From: an uncultured Arenicella sp.
GTDB lineage: Bacteria; Pseudomonadota; Gammaproteobacteria; Arenicellales; Arenicellaceae
DNA: 64,000 nt
Direction of reading: 5' to 3'
Assembly: GCA_938045295.1 (NCBI GenBank)
Contig: CALINO010000036.1
Coordinates: 1-64,000, forward strand
In this document: positions 45,076 to 54,036 of the stretch, in pieces
Layout of the letters: each line of letters opens with the position of its first letter
How positions within the stretch are numbered: the first letter of the stretch is position 1
The notes under the pieces: generated by a model
Database searches by the model: none
What the model was told of the DNA's origin: nothing
What the model saw: the letters and a program-made list of their open reading frames with translations, nothing else
Translations under genes and position numbers: made by a program

Positions 45076-46045
45076 GTTGGTAAGCGGTAACGCGTTGGCG
45101 TGCGAAGAAAAAACAATAATAAATAACCAGTACCCAAAGTGCGGTGCCTGCGGAATACTTCACGGCATTAGGCAGTGTGGAAGAAGAAGACCAAAAAGCT
45201 TCAATAAAAGCCGCTATTAGCAACATAATAAAAACCCCATACATGATCTTGACGGCGTCTTTTGCTGATAATTGCAGCGCTTTAAGGCGGGTGTTTTCTC
45301 CCGGAGCTAATAATGAAAACCCTAGCTTCAAGCCGGCGGCACCGCTGAAAACAATGGCGGTTAGTTCAAAAGAGCCGTGGCCGATAACAAATGGGTAGAA
45401 TGTTTCAGTAAAGCCCAAAGCGGTTAAATGGCCACTGACCGCGCCAATGGCCAGGCCATTGAACGCTAAAACAAATAAGCTACCCACACCGGCAAACAAT
45501 CCGGTGGCAAAGCATTTAAAGGCAATGCCTATGTTGTTGTAAATGTAAAACCCGAACATCATGATGTCCGAGTCTGATTGGCGTTCACGGCCAAGTTTAC
45601 GCAAGCTTGGGTCGTACATTGATTCCATGTTGCGTACGTCGCCTGAGCCCATGATTGAATAAATCAGCTGGTCGTTTAGCATAACTGCGATCATCATTAG
45701 TACAAACGGCAGTACAAATACAGCGGCGGCGGCCCATAAAAACCCTTTATTGCTTCTCAGTGCGGCTGGAAACCCATAAATAATAAACTCTAATATTCCG
45801 CCTTTATGCCGTGATGATTCGGTGTACAGTTTTTCATAGCCTTGCTGCACTAGACGATTTAAACGAGTAACTAAACTGGCTGAATAGCGGCGGCTTTTGG
45901 CAATGGCTAAGTGTTGGCATAAGCGTCTGAAATTCTGCGGAAACTCAGCTAAGCCTTCGTGTGTGTCTTTGTTTTTGTTATTGAGCAGGGTTTCAATATC
46001 GAACCAAAACTCTGAATATAAGTCTTCAAATTCCAGCTGTTTCAC
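45062..46045 (-). CDS. SpoIIM-like (DUF95) membrane protein
   Basis: 327 residues, GTG start. A cytoplasmic helical N terminus (1-105) precedes six transmembrane helices with FATGLFAGVGSLFVLAFNGLAIGAVSGHL and VIGHGSFELTAIVFSGAAGLKLG, typical of the stage II sporulation protein M family. In non-sporulating bacteria it is found with RDD and MoxR genes; role unknown. Confidence 0.87.
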   Translation of the reverse strand: MKQLEFEDLYSEFWFDIETLLNNKNKDTHEGLAEFPQNFRRLCQHLAIAKSRRYSASLVTRLNRLVQQGYEKLYTESSRHKGGILEFIIYGFPAALRSNKGFLWAAAAVFVLPFVLMMIAVMLNDQLIYSIMGSGDVRNMESMYDPSLRKLGRERQSDSDIMMFGFYIYNNIGIAFKCFATGLFAGVGSLFVLAFNGLAIGAVSGHLTALGFTETFYPFVIGHGSFELTAIVFSGAAGLKLGFSLLAPGENTRLKALQLSAKDAVKIMYGVFIMLLIAAFIEAFWSSSSTLPNAVKYSAGTALWVLVIYYCFFFARQRVTAYQHATQ

Positions 46046-46087
46046 AGTCTTATTTACTCTTGAGTTTGGTCGTTTCGGGTCTTGTGG

Positions 46088-46777
46088 TTAGTGCTTAGAA
46101 CCAAGCAGCCACTTGCCAACACCGCGCACGTAGTCGGTAGCATTGCTGGTGTTTAGCGGCAGCCGTGGGCGAATGATCTCGGCTATTTCGGCTTGTCGGT
46201 CTGCTGACATGCGGCCTTTGTTCAGGGCAAAGTTTACAAAAGCCACTTGTTGGTCTTCAGAAAGAGCCAATTGAGGCGCAATAGCGGCCACATTCTTTAT
46301 TGCTGAGGAGTCGTGCTGTTCGGGTTCTGAATACACAACTAAGGTGCCGGCGGCCAAGTCACCTAGACGCTGAAAGTGTTTAGTGCTGGACATGGATATT
46401 ATGCCAAACACATAAAATAGAGGCAGAACGTCGGCGGTTCTGAGTAAGTTTCGAATTAACGACGCGCCGAATGAAACAGGCGTTAGGTCATCGTTGATCA
46501 CCTTTATGTTAAACGACTTTTTTCCTGGCGTTTGGCCGCCCTTAAATACCTCAAATAAAACCGGATACCACCATTCCATTACAAAAATAAGAATGAGCCA
46601 TAAACCAGTGCCTGCTTTGCCAAAGAACATAAAGATGATGCCGAGCACCATCATAATCATCATTCGAATGAAGAAATCAATACAGTAGGCAAGAGTGCGT
46701 GGCACGAGACCCGCGAGCTCGGCTTGCAGGTCTATGCCCTCTGGTGTTTCCACCAGCGCAATGGTATCCAGCTTCAT
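46088..46777 (-). CDS. RDD family membrane protein
   Basis: 229 residues. Three transmembrane helices with the RDD signature (LAYCIDFFIRM near residue 31; GGQTPGKKSFNIKVI near 80; QRLGDLAAGTLVVYSEP near 145) and a C-terminal cytoplasmic helical tail. It lies 42 bases upstream of the SpoIIM gene. Confidence 0.87.
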   Translation of the reverse strand: MKLDTIALVETPEGIDLQAELAGLVPRTLAYCIDFFIRMMIMMVLGIIFMFFGKAGTGLWLILIFVMEWWYPVLFEVFKGGQTPGKKSFNIKVINDDLTPVSFGASLIRNLLRTADVLPLFYVFGIISMSSTKHFQRLGDLAAGTLVVYSEPEQHDSSAIKNVAAIAPQLALSEDQQVAFVNFALNKGRMSADRQAEIAEIIRPRLPLNTSNATDYVRGVGKWLLGSKH

Positions 46778-46791
46778 GGTGTGGGCGACTT

Positions 46792-47535
46792 TTAGTTATT
46801 GGCTAAAGTCTTTTCTTCCACACCAAATACGTCTCGGTAAACCAATGCAATGGTTAGTGCGGCTAAAGGCACTGCCCACAGTGCGCCTACAAGAAGCGCT
46901 AAAATGCCTAAAAAGCACACAACAATGGAAAGTAAAATTAAGCCGCCCATTTGAAACCATTGGTGGTGCACTACTTTGCGAGATGTGCTGAGCGACTGCA
47001 TGACGCCCATGTCTTTTTCTACGACCAAATAAAAGGCGAATGAAAAACTTACCATTAGGTAAATGCCAGGAATGATTAATAAAACCAGACCGATGCCAAT
47101 AGCCAAATACATCACTATGGTGGTGACAAATAGGGGTATGGTCTTGTGAAAATGCTTGAAAATTTCACCGACTTCAATGGGGGCGCCGGCTGAGTACTTG
47201 ATGGCAATCATGTAAATGCCTGCCAGTATAGGGCCGAGTATTAATGTGGATATTAGAGAACCGACAATCTCCATTGGGTGGAAGTCTTGGCTGCTTAGCG
47301 AATAACCCAATGCGAAGCCCAATATGACCTCTAGCACAATAGCAATAATTGCATACGCTAAAATGGCTAACCAGAACACGGTTTTCATCCCTTTGAGCAT
47401 GGCCCAGGCTTGCTTCATGGTTTCAATAGGGTGAACTTTAAAATTACCAGCTAAGGCGTTTTCGAGCGACCCGTACTCGCCATTTTGTACCGGCTCTTGC
47501 AGCTCAGCCTCAGGCGCTTTGTAGATATCAGTCAT
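46792..47535 (-). CDS. Polytopic membrane protein with N-terminal YxAP motif
   Basis: 247 residues with about six transmembrane helices. It resembles the BPSS1780/YciC-like integral membrane proteins (IIPGIYLMVSFSFAFYLVVEKD). The N terminus reads MTDIYKAPEAEL, with a YxAP motif like that of the divergent DUF805 protein. It is the first gene of the eight-gene minus-strand operon. Confidence 0.75.
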   Translation of the reverse strand: MTDIYKAPEAELQEPVQNGEYGSLENALAGNFKVHPIETMKQAWAMLKGMKTVFWLAILAYAIIAIVLEVILGFALGYSLSSQDFHPMEIVGSLISTLILGPILAGIYMIAIKYSAGAPIEVGEIFKHFHKTIPLFVTTIVMYLAIGIGLVLLIIPGIYLMVSFSFAFYLVVEKDMGVMQSLSTSRKVVHHQWFQMGGLILLSIVVCFLGILALLVGALWAVPLAALTIALVYRDVFGVEEKTLANN

Positions 47536-47797
47536 GTTTTCTCCCTGTTGTATATTTTAGTATTAGACTTTTATTGGCCGAATAGCAGAACAAATTGTAT
47601 AACTTGCCAATTAGAGTGTTGATGCTAAACTAGCGCTGCACTTTTTTAAAGTGTCAATTTTAAGTACTGACCTTTAAGTAAGTACGAATTTTTCAATATC
47701 TAAATAAGGCTAAGGGGCGTTATTCGTTACATTACGCGATTATTACCACGCCAGCCTTCATGCTAATAATAAAAACAGTGTTGTACACGGAGCCATT

Positions 47798-48352
47798 ATG
47801 ACAACGACAGCAAACCCGTACCAAGCACCTTCTTCAGACGTTAAACAACCAGGCTTAGGGCAAACTTATCAACCCAAAATTTTTACACCCAAAGGCCGTA
47901 TTGGCCGATTAAGGTATTTGGCTTATTGTTTGGCATCGTATGCTTTTTTACTTCCCGCACTTATCGTTGGGATACTAACCGGTTCAACTGGCACGCAAGA
48001 GATGGGTGGTATAACCGGCATATTATTGATTGTTGGCTACATTGGAATGATCATTTCCTATTTTATATTCGCTAAACGTCGGTTTAACGATATGGATAAA
48101 ACCGGCTGGATGTCGCTACTGATGATTATCCCGTTGGTAAATATCTTTATTGGCTTGTGGTTAATGTTTGGCCGAGGCACAGACGGCGATAATCAATATG
48201 GTGCGGCACCAAACGCAAACCCTCTGTCAGTAAAAATATTTGGTTTGATATTTCCAGTCCTGTTCATTGTTGGTGGTATTCTGGCCGCGATCGCCATTCC
48301 AGCGTATCAAGACTATGTGGAACGCTCACAAGCCTATTCCACTGCTGAATAA
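47798..48352 (+). CDS. DUF805 membrane protein with C-terminal type IV pilin-like helix
   Basis: 184 residues. N terminus ANPYQAPSSDV, then a DUF805 domain (GRIGRLRYLAY; FAKRRFNDMDKTGWMSLL; FGRGTDGDNQYG) with several transmembrane helices, and finally GGILAAIAIPAYQDYVERSQ at about residues 158-177, which closely copies the N-terminal helix of type IV pilins but lies at the C terminus and lacks the prepilin peptidase site. Function unknown. Confidence 0.82.
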   Translation: MTTTANPYQAPSSDVKQPGLGQTYQPKIFTPKGRIGRLRYLAYCLASYAFLLPALIVGILTGSTGTQEMGGITGILLIVGYIGMIISYFIFAKRRFNDMDKTGWMSLLMIIPLVNIFIGLWLMFGRGTDGDNQYGAAPNANPLSVKIFGLIFPVLFIVGGILAAIAIPAYQDYVERSQAYSTAE

Positions 48353-48366
48353 CCTGGCTTGCTCGG

Positions 48367-48401
48367 AAAAAAGCGTGCTGCATTTTGTGGCACGCTTTTT
48401 T
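48367..48401. terminator. Intrinsic terminator after the DUF805 gene
   Basis: AAAAAAGCGTGC (48367-48378) pairs with GCACGCTTTTTT (48390-48401): perfect 12-bp stem with flanking A and T runs. Confidence 0.9.
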
Positions 48402-48482
48402 ATTGCCTTTGTTTTTTTAAGGTAATATTGAGCCTTCATTGCTCTATTGTTGATCTATTAACGCCGCTTAAATCATTATTTT

Positions 48483-48833
48483 ATGAAACTTTATCACTAC
48501 CCTAAATGTTCCTCGTGCGTAAAAGCACGTAAGTATTTGCAAAGCAATAATATTAACGTTGAAGCAATTAATATTGCAGAGCAAGCCCCCAATGTGGCTG
48601 AGTTAACCGCCATGCTCGGCAGTTACAACGGCAACATTAAAAAATTGTTTAATACTTCTGGTATGCAATACCGTGAATTGAATATGAAAGAGCGCTTGCC
48701 TGAAATGACCAGCGATGAAGCGCTGGTATTACTGGCAAGCAATGGCATGTTAGTAAAGCGCCCATTTTTGTTAAATGCCGATAAAGGCATCGTTGGCTTT
48801 AAAGAGGCCGATTGGGACAATTTTCTGGTGTAG
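48483..48833 (+). CDS. Spx/ArsC-like thioredoxin-fold protein
   Basis: 116 residues of the ArsC/Spx/YffB family. Redox CSSC motif at residues 9-12, and the late VKRPFLLNADKGIVGFKE typical of this family. The CxxC spacing is that of Spx/YffB-type members rather than plasmid ArsC (which has a single catalytic cysteine). Substrate unknown. Confidence 0.85.
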   Translation: MKLYHYPKCSSCVKARKYLQSNNINVEAINIAEQAPNVAELTAMLGSYNGNIKKLFNTSGMQYRELNMKERLPEMTSDEALVLLASNGMLVKRPFLLNADKGIVGFKEADWDNFLV

Positions 48834-48867
48834 GCCGGTTAATGTTGGCGTTAAACAAGTAAGGTGA

Positions 48868-49380
48868 GTGAATAGCGTGTCGGCGATTGATCATATTGTA
48901 AGTGCATTTGAACGCATTGGTGCGGTGGCCACAGGCCTGCGCAAATGGCTGAATTACTTTCTATTGCCAGCGTTAGTCGCTTCCATTTACTTAGCGGTAA
49001 AGGCTTATTCGGCAGAGTCAGCGCTTTGGTTTAATGCGCTTAAATGCGGCTTATTGATGTTGCCAGTGCTGGTGTGGGCCATTATTTGGTTTGTGTTGGG
49101 GCAATTGCGTGAAGCGCCGCAGGTTGCCAGTAATTTGATGCAAGATAAAGACCGAATACAGCAACACTTTTCAACCTTAGATTTAAAACAGGCAACCAGC
49201 TTTCGAGGCGCTTACCGCACATTAAAAACCCTGCGTGAGCAAGAAGGTTTGGAAGAAGTGATGGGGGCCATTGCCGGAGTCTCGTTGTTGGTGAATCCGT
49301 TGTTTGCTTTATTGGCATTGGTGGCATTTTTTGTGCTATTCGTGTTTGTATTGGCAGCGTTTGTTGTCATGATGTTTTAA
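48868..49380 (+). CDS. Small membrane protein of unknown function
   Basis: 170 residues from GTG 48868; a GTG at 48877 is another possible start. Two hydrophobic helices near residues 28-70, a charged helical centre, and a C-terminal membrane hairpin (about 140-168). No family recognised with certainty. It lies between the Spx-like gene and the UDG-like gene, ending ten bases before the latter. Confidence 0.65.
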   Translation: MNSVSAIDHIVSAFERIGAVATGLRKWLNYFLLPALVASIYLAVKAYSAESALWFNALKCGLLMLPVLVWAIIWFVLGQLREAPQVASNLMQDKDRIQQHFSTLDLKQATSFRGAYRTLKTLREQEGLEEVMGAIAGVSLLVNPLFALLALVAFFVLFVFVLAAFVVMMF

Positions 49381-49389
49381 ACTAAGCGC

Positions 49390-50649
49390 ATGAACTTGTT
49401 GCAAGAAATAGGCATTCAATCGTGGCGCTTACGTGGCCATGAGCCGCAGGTGCCGGTTGCCAAAACCGCATTGGAATCACAGCCTGCTGAGGCTGGTCTC
49501 GGCAGTACGGTTACTGAAAGCGAACAAGTTCAAGTAAGCCAGAAGACTCAAGAAAGCTCAGTAACAGCGCAACAAGCCGATTATGCTGAACAAGCCAGTG
49601 GGTATAACCCAGCTGCCGGCTTATTGGCCTCGGTAGAAATAAAAACCGAAACAAAAAAACCATCTCCAGCTAAGCCCGCACTATCTGATCCCGCATTATC
49701 TGATCCCGCACTACAGGAACCAGTGAGTAGTGGTGGCGTTAATAATGGTGCTGAGAATGGTACTTCAGGCGGAGAACAGTCAGGTATAGAAAAAGACGCT
49801 TCTTTAACGGCTGAAAAAAGTCCTCAAACAGGTGGTATTGGTAGGCAGCTTAACGATACTTCTGGTGAAGTAAAAAATGACAGCGGCGAAATAAAAATGC
49901 CCACATTGCGGCCAGCGCCGGTACCACTGGACGAATCGCCGGTGATGGATTTAAGCATGGCACCGCCTGCCGCAGATCATGAGCCGCCAGCCTACGCAGA
50001 TCACGAAATACCCCACGATGAAGAAGATCAATTAAACGGCATTGATCTTGACCTTGAGCTTGAAGCCGAAGTAAAAATAGAGAAAGTTGACCCCCGCATT
50101 GCGGAGTTGGCTGATTTGGATTGGCGGGCGTTGCAAGCTCGAATCAATAACCATCAGCTTTGCCCTTCTTGTGGCCCAGAGCAATCGGTGCTTGGGTTTG
50201 GCGATGTGCTGGCCGATTGGATGTTTGTTAGCGATGCGCCCACCTCCACTGAAGTGCAAGAAAATAGCTTGTTTTTGGGTAGAGCTGGGCAGCTGTATGA
50301 GGCTATGTTAGCGGCTTGTGACTTAGATCGGCAGCAGGTGTATACATCTACGGTGTTTAAATGTTGCCCGCCTGAAGACTTATCGTTAAGCCCTCAGTGT
50401 AATAAAATTGTTCATCGGCAAATCGAATTGGTGCAGCCCAAAGTGGTAGTCGCTTTGGGCGAATTTGCTGCGCAAGCCGTATTGCGTGCTAATGAGCCGT
50501 TTGAGCAGTTGCAAAAAAATCCGCAGTTATACCCAGGCACTCAATGCATGGTTATTACCAGCCATACTTTACCGCAGTTACTTGCCGAGCCGGCCTTGAA
50601 AGCGTCGTTGTGGCGAGATTTAAAGCGTGCATTGGTTCATGCCGGCTAA
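49390..50649 (+). CDS. Uracil-DNA glycosylase superfamily protein, apparently degenerate
   Basis: 419 residues. A long, low-complexity N-terminal half (about 20-230) includes LSDPA repeats and acidic stretches; the C-terminal half is a family-4-like UDG fold. Fe-S-type cysteines are kept (CPSC near 259, FKCC and PQC near 325-340), as is FLGRAGQL. But the catalytic motif GEAPG reads SDAPT and the second motif HPS reads HTL, so base excision is doubtful. It overlaps rimI, as is common for this gene pair. Confidence 0.78.
   Translation: MNLLQEIGIQSWRLRGHEPQVPVAKTALESQPAEAGLGSTVTESEQVQVSQKTQESSVTAQQADYAEQASGYNPAAGLLASVEIKTETKKPSPAKPALSDPALSDPALQEPVSSGGVNNGAENGTSGGEQSGIEKDASLTAEKSPQTGGIGRQLNDTSGEVKNDSGEIKMPTLRPAPVPLDESPVMDLSMAPPAADHEPPAYADHEIPHDEEDQLNGIDLDLELEAEVKIEKVDPRIAELADLDWRALQARINNHQLCPSCGPEQSVLGFGDVLADWMFVSDAPTSTEVQENSLFLGRAGQLYEAMLAACDLDRQQVYTSTVFKCCPPEDLSLSPQCNKIVHRQIELVQPKVVVALGEFAAQAVLRANEPFEQLQKNPQLYPGTQCMVITSHTLPQLLAEPALKASLWRDLKRALVHAG
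49681..49710 (+). repeat. In-frame 15-bp tandem repeat in the UDG-like gene
   Basis: CTATCTGATCCCGCA (49681-49695) is repeated as TTATCTGATCCCGCA (49696-49710), coding LSDPA twice in the unstructured region. Confidence 0.8.
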
Positions 50650-51136
50650 ATCCATTGCTGTGGTGAGTTCTTTTTCATCAGACGATGTCTCAATCACGGA
50701 CATGTGCAGCGAAGACCTAACTCAGGTTACCCACATTGAGCAATTGGCGCACATTTCCCCATGGGCACGGTTGTCGTTTGAAGAATCACTGAACAAAGAA
50801 TATTGTTGTCGTGTACTTAAGGTGGGTGACCATATTCAGGGCTACCACGTGTGCAGCGCCGTTTTGGATGAATTGCATATCCTCAATGTGGTGTGCGCCC
50901 CTAAGCAGCAAGGTCGTGGTTTCGGGCATGCGCTTATGTCCGACATTCGAACCTTCGCAGAACAAAAACAACTTAAGAAAATTTTTTTAGAAGTGCGCGC
51001 CAGTAACACAGTGGCGCAAAGCCTGTATGAAAAATGGGGGTTTAAGCAAATAGCCCTTCGTAAAAAATACTACAAGCCTAGCCCTAAAAATCATGAGCGA
51101 GAAGACGCTTTGGTTTACCTGTGTGAGGTTGGCTAG
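50639..51136 (+). CDS. rimI: Ribosomal protein S18 alanine N-acetyltransferase (RimI-like)
   Basis: 165 residues from ATG 50639, overlapping the UDG-like gene by 11 bases. GNAT fold: HISPWARLSFEESLN near the N terminus, LHILNVVCAPKQQGRGFGHALM (acetyl-CoA loop Q-x-x-G-x-G/A) and EVRASNTVAQSLYEKWGFKQI. It would acetylate the N-terminal alanine of S18. The N-terminal extension of about 15 residues is longer than in E. coli. Confidence 0.9.
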   Translation: MPAKSIAVVSSFSSDDVSITDMCSEDLTQVTHIEQLAHISPWARLSFEESLNKEYCCRVLKVGDHIQGYHVCSAVLDELHILNVVCAPKQQGRGFGHALMSDIRTFAEQKQLKKIFLEVRASNTVAQSLYEKWGFKQIALRKKYYKPSPKNHEREDALVYLCEVG

Positions 51137-51168
51137 GCGCAGCCAGCAAGGGGCTACGCCAAACACGT

Positions 51169-52614
51169 TTACTTTAAAAACACCGTCAATGTTTGGTTCA
51201 AACTCAGTACTTCGTTGGCTTTTAAGTTATTCCAACTTAATAGTTGCTCCAGTTTGACCTGATAGCGCCGCGCAATAGACCACAGAGTGTCGCCAGCGCT
51301 AACGCGGTGAGTGTGTTTCTTATTGTTCGAACCCGTTGCTGAGGCTAATTGTGAAGACGCATTGCTGCTGAGTGGAATAACTAAGCTCTTGCCAACATTA
51401 ATGCGGTTGCTTTTGAGGTTGTTTGCAGACTTTAATGCGCCCACTGACACGCCATAACGGTGGGCAATTCTATTGAGAGTGTCGCCTTTTTTAATACTGT
51501 GGTGGCGATAATTGATGCGCTTGGCTGAATTAACCGCAGCAATGGCGTAGTCTGCGCTCTGATTTGAATCTAGTGGCACTAATAAGCGGTGCGGCCCCTC
51601 AGCCGGAGTCGCCCAGCGCTTAAAGCCCCGGTTTAAATGCTTTAACAGCTTTGGGTCAATGTTGCTCTTTTCAGCAAAGGCCACCAAATCAATTTGCCCT
51701 GGTAACTCAACAGTTTTGAAAAAGGCTTGGTTGGCAATGGTGGGTAAAGTAACGCCGTATTGATCTGGGTATTGAACAATGCGTTTCAGTGCCACTAACT
51801 TAGGGATATAGCGGCGTGTTTCAGCGCGCAGTTTTAAGCTCAAATAGTCGGTTTTTTTGCCATTGCGTTTGGCTTTGGCTATTGCGCGGCGCAATGTGCC
51901 AGGGCCGGCATTATAGGCCGCTAGCGCTATAAACCAGTCACCGTCAAACATTTTATGCAGTTGCTCTAGGTAATCCAGTGCTGCGTACGTTGAGCTGTAT
52001 GGGTCATGGCGGCCGTCGTACCACCAGTCTTGGCGCAGTCCAAAGCCACGCCCGGTAGACGGTACAAACTGCCAAAGTCCAGCGGCTCTTGAGCGCGATA
52101 CGGCACCGGGGTTATACGCGCTTTCAATGGCCGGCAGTAATGCTAACTCCATTGGTAAGCCGCGTTTGTCTATTTCTTCGACAATGAAGTACAAAAACGG
52201 TTCGGCGCGATCAAATAAATTGTTCAGGTACGTTTTGTGCTGCGTTGCCCAGCGAATATGTTGGCGCACATCGTCATTAACAAGTTCAGGAAAGCCAAAG
52301 CCATCGCGCATGCGTTTGATGATGTGCTGCGTTTCGGCGATTGGGGCTTCAGCGTTGACGGTTGGTAAGGGCACGCCCTCTAAATCCGTATCACTGATGA
52401 TGTCCGGCTTTAACGTCGGTTCTTGGGCCTGTTCTTGGGTTTGCTCGGGGGCAGCCCCTTGATTAGGCACTAAAACTCGGCTGGTTTTAGGCGAGCTTTT
52501 GCTTAGCTCAGGGGCACTCGCCGCATCATCGTTACTTTGCGGTTTGTTACGTAGATGGCTACAAGCGCTGACACTGAGCGCTAAAGCCAAAATTGTGAGG
52601 GCTTTAAAATTCAT
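51169..52614 (-). CDS. mltD: Membrane-bound lytic murein transglycosylase D
   Basis: 481 residues from ATG 52614. A lipoprotein signal (ALALSVSAC) leads to a proline/glutamine-rich linker, the SLT (GH23) domain with catalytic glutamate in LPAIESAYNPGAVS and AAGLWQFVPSTGRGFGL, and two LysM domains (HHSIKKGDTLNRIAHRYGV and HRVSAGDTLWSIARRYQV) for peptidoglycan binding. It cleaves glycan strands to 1,6-anhydro products at the outer membrane. Divergent from the yafS-like gene with 96 bases between starts; E. coli has gloB between them. Confidence 0.93.
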   Translation of the reverse strand: MNFKALTILALALSVSACSHLRNKPQSNDDAASAPELSKSSPKTSRVLVPNQGAAPEQTQEQAQEPTLKPDIISDTDLEGVPLPTVNAEAPIAETQHIIKRMRDGFGFPELVNDDVRQHIRWATQHKTYLNNLFDRAEPFLYFIVEEIDKRGLPMELALLPAIESAYNPGAVSRSRAAGLWQFVPSTGRGFGLRQDWWYDGRHDPYSSTYAALDYLEQLHKMFDGDWFIALAAYNAGPGTLRRAIAKAKRNGKKTDYLSLKLRAETRRYIPKLVALKRIVQYPDQYGVTLPTIANQAFFKTVELPGQIDLVAFAEKSNIDPKLLKHLNRGFKRWATPAEGPHRLLVPLDSNQSADYAIAAVNSAKRINYRHHSIKKGDTLNRIAHRYGVSVGALKSANNLKSNRINVGKSLVIPLSSNASSQLASATGSNNKKHTHRVSAGDTLWSIARRYQVKLEQLLSWNNLKANEVLSLNQTLTVFLK

Positions 52615-52710
52615 CGGCGAATAGTAATGATAGGGTAGAACACAGTCAATGTAGACAACAAGAAATTCATGTACTATTGAGCACTCAGTTTTAGAATCAG
52701 GTAGATAATT

Positions 52711-53481
52711 GTGAGCGGTATTAATGAAAAACAAGTGAGCAACAGCGGCACTTGGGCTTCAAGCGCCTATGGCGGTGCTTTTTTTGCTGCGGAGTACGAT
52801 CGCCTAGAAGCGGGCTTAAGGCAAGCAATAGGGCCGTCAACGCTGCAAATCGGCAGCATGCTGGACGAAAAATTGGTGTCTGACCTTGACCTGCCATTCA
52901 CATTGAAAGTTCAAATGGGGGCCGACCCCTCTGCGCACTCACAATCGGCGGCCAATTTAGCCGCTGACCCCGCGTTTTTACCCTTCTCGCCAGACAGTTT
53001 TAGTACCGTATTGTTACCACACACCTTGGAAGTGCATTTTATGCCTCACCAAGTGTTGCGCGAAGTTCACCGAGTGTTGCAGTCTGATGGTTACGTGGTC
53101 ATCACTGGTCTGAACCCGGCCAGCCTACTTGGCTTGCAGCGCTGGCTTAGACCAAAATCAGCCTTGCCGGGGCGTTATTACACCGCCGGGCGGGTGATTG
53201 ATTGGTTGCACGTATTGGGGTTTGAGGTAATGGCAAGCACCATGTTTCAATATGCGCCGTTGAGCAGTAAGCCGGGCGTGAGAAAAGCCTTTGGTTTTTT
53301 AGAGTCAGTGGGGGATCGTTGGTTGCCCATGTTCGGCGGTGGTTATATGATTGTCGCCAAGAAAAAGTGGGCGGCCGGCACAATGGTCGGGCGCGTAAAA
53401 AAACGAAAACAAAAACGAAAACTGGCCGCCGCAACTGTGCGTAATACGGCCGGTCGGTCAATTAACGCGAAGCACGACTAA
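52711..53481 (+). CDS. YafS-like SAM-dependent methyltransferase
   Basis: 256 residues, GTG start. A class I methyltransferase with the lower half of the fold well kept ([44 protein letters not shown]) and a lysine/arginine-rich C-terminal tail ([16 protein letters not shown]). The location beside rnhA and dnaQ matches E. coli yafS. Substrate unknown. Confidence 0.82.
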   Translation: MSGINEKQVSNSGTWASSAYGGAFFAAEYDRLEAGLRQAIGPSTLQIGSMLDEKLVSDLDLPFTLKVQMGADPSAHSQSAANLAADPAFLPFSPDSFSTVLLPHTLEVHFMPHQVLREVHRVLQSDGYVVITGLNPASLLGLQRWLRPKSALPGRYYTAGRVIDWLHVLGFEVMASTMFQYAPLSSKPGVRKAFGFLESVGDRWLPMFGGGYMIVAKKKWAAGTMVGRVKKRKQKRKLAAATVRNTAGRSINAKHD

Positions 53482-53509
53482 TGTGCTGACGCATGACATT
53501 CATGGTTTT

Positions 53510-53950
53510 ATGTCGAGCAAACAAGAAGTAGAAATTTACACAGACGGAGCCTGCCGTGGCAACCCGGGCCCAGGCGGGTGGGGTGCGTTGCTTATTTACG
53601 GGCAAACCGAAAAAGAAATTTTTGGTGGTGAACCAGAGACCACGAACAACCGCATGGAACTCACGGCGGCCATTGAAGCATTGGCGTTATTGAAACGCTC
53701 TTGCGAGCTGACCTTATATACCGATTCGCAGTATGTGCGAAAGGGCATGCTTGAGTGGATTGACGGTTGGAAGGCCCGAGGCTGGAAAACCGCGGCCAAG
53801 AAGCCAGTTAAAAATGATGACTTATGGCGTGCGTTGGATGAGCAAGTGGGCCGACATAAGGTTAAGTGGGTATGGGTGAAAGGGCATGCCGGCAACCCCG
53901 GTAATGAAAAAGCCGATGCGTTGGCCAATCGTGGCATTGATGAATTATAA
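53510..53950 (+). CDS. rnhA: Ribonuclease HI
   Basis: 146 residues from ATG 53510 (an upstream in-frame start at 53483 would add nine residues). All four catalytic acids are visible: [36 protein letters not shown] and [12 protein letters not shown]. It removes RNA from RNA-DNA hybrids. Between the yafS-like gene and dnaQ, as in E. coli, but in the same direction as dnaQ instead of divergent. Confidence 0.96.
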   Translation: MSSKQEVEIYTDGACRGNPGPGGWGALLIYGQTEKEIFGGEPETTNNRMELTAAIEALALLKRSCELTLYTDSQYVRKGMLEWIDGWKARGWKTAAKKPVKNDDLWRALDEQVGRHKVKWVWVKGHAGNPGNEKADALANRGIDEL

Positions 53951-54036
53951 ATGAGTGAGCTGTATTTGATGATCGTTAACGCTATGTACATCGCCAGATG
54001 CGCAATCTCGACAGCCACCAATACACAGAGTAAATA

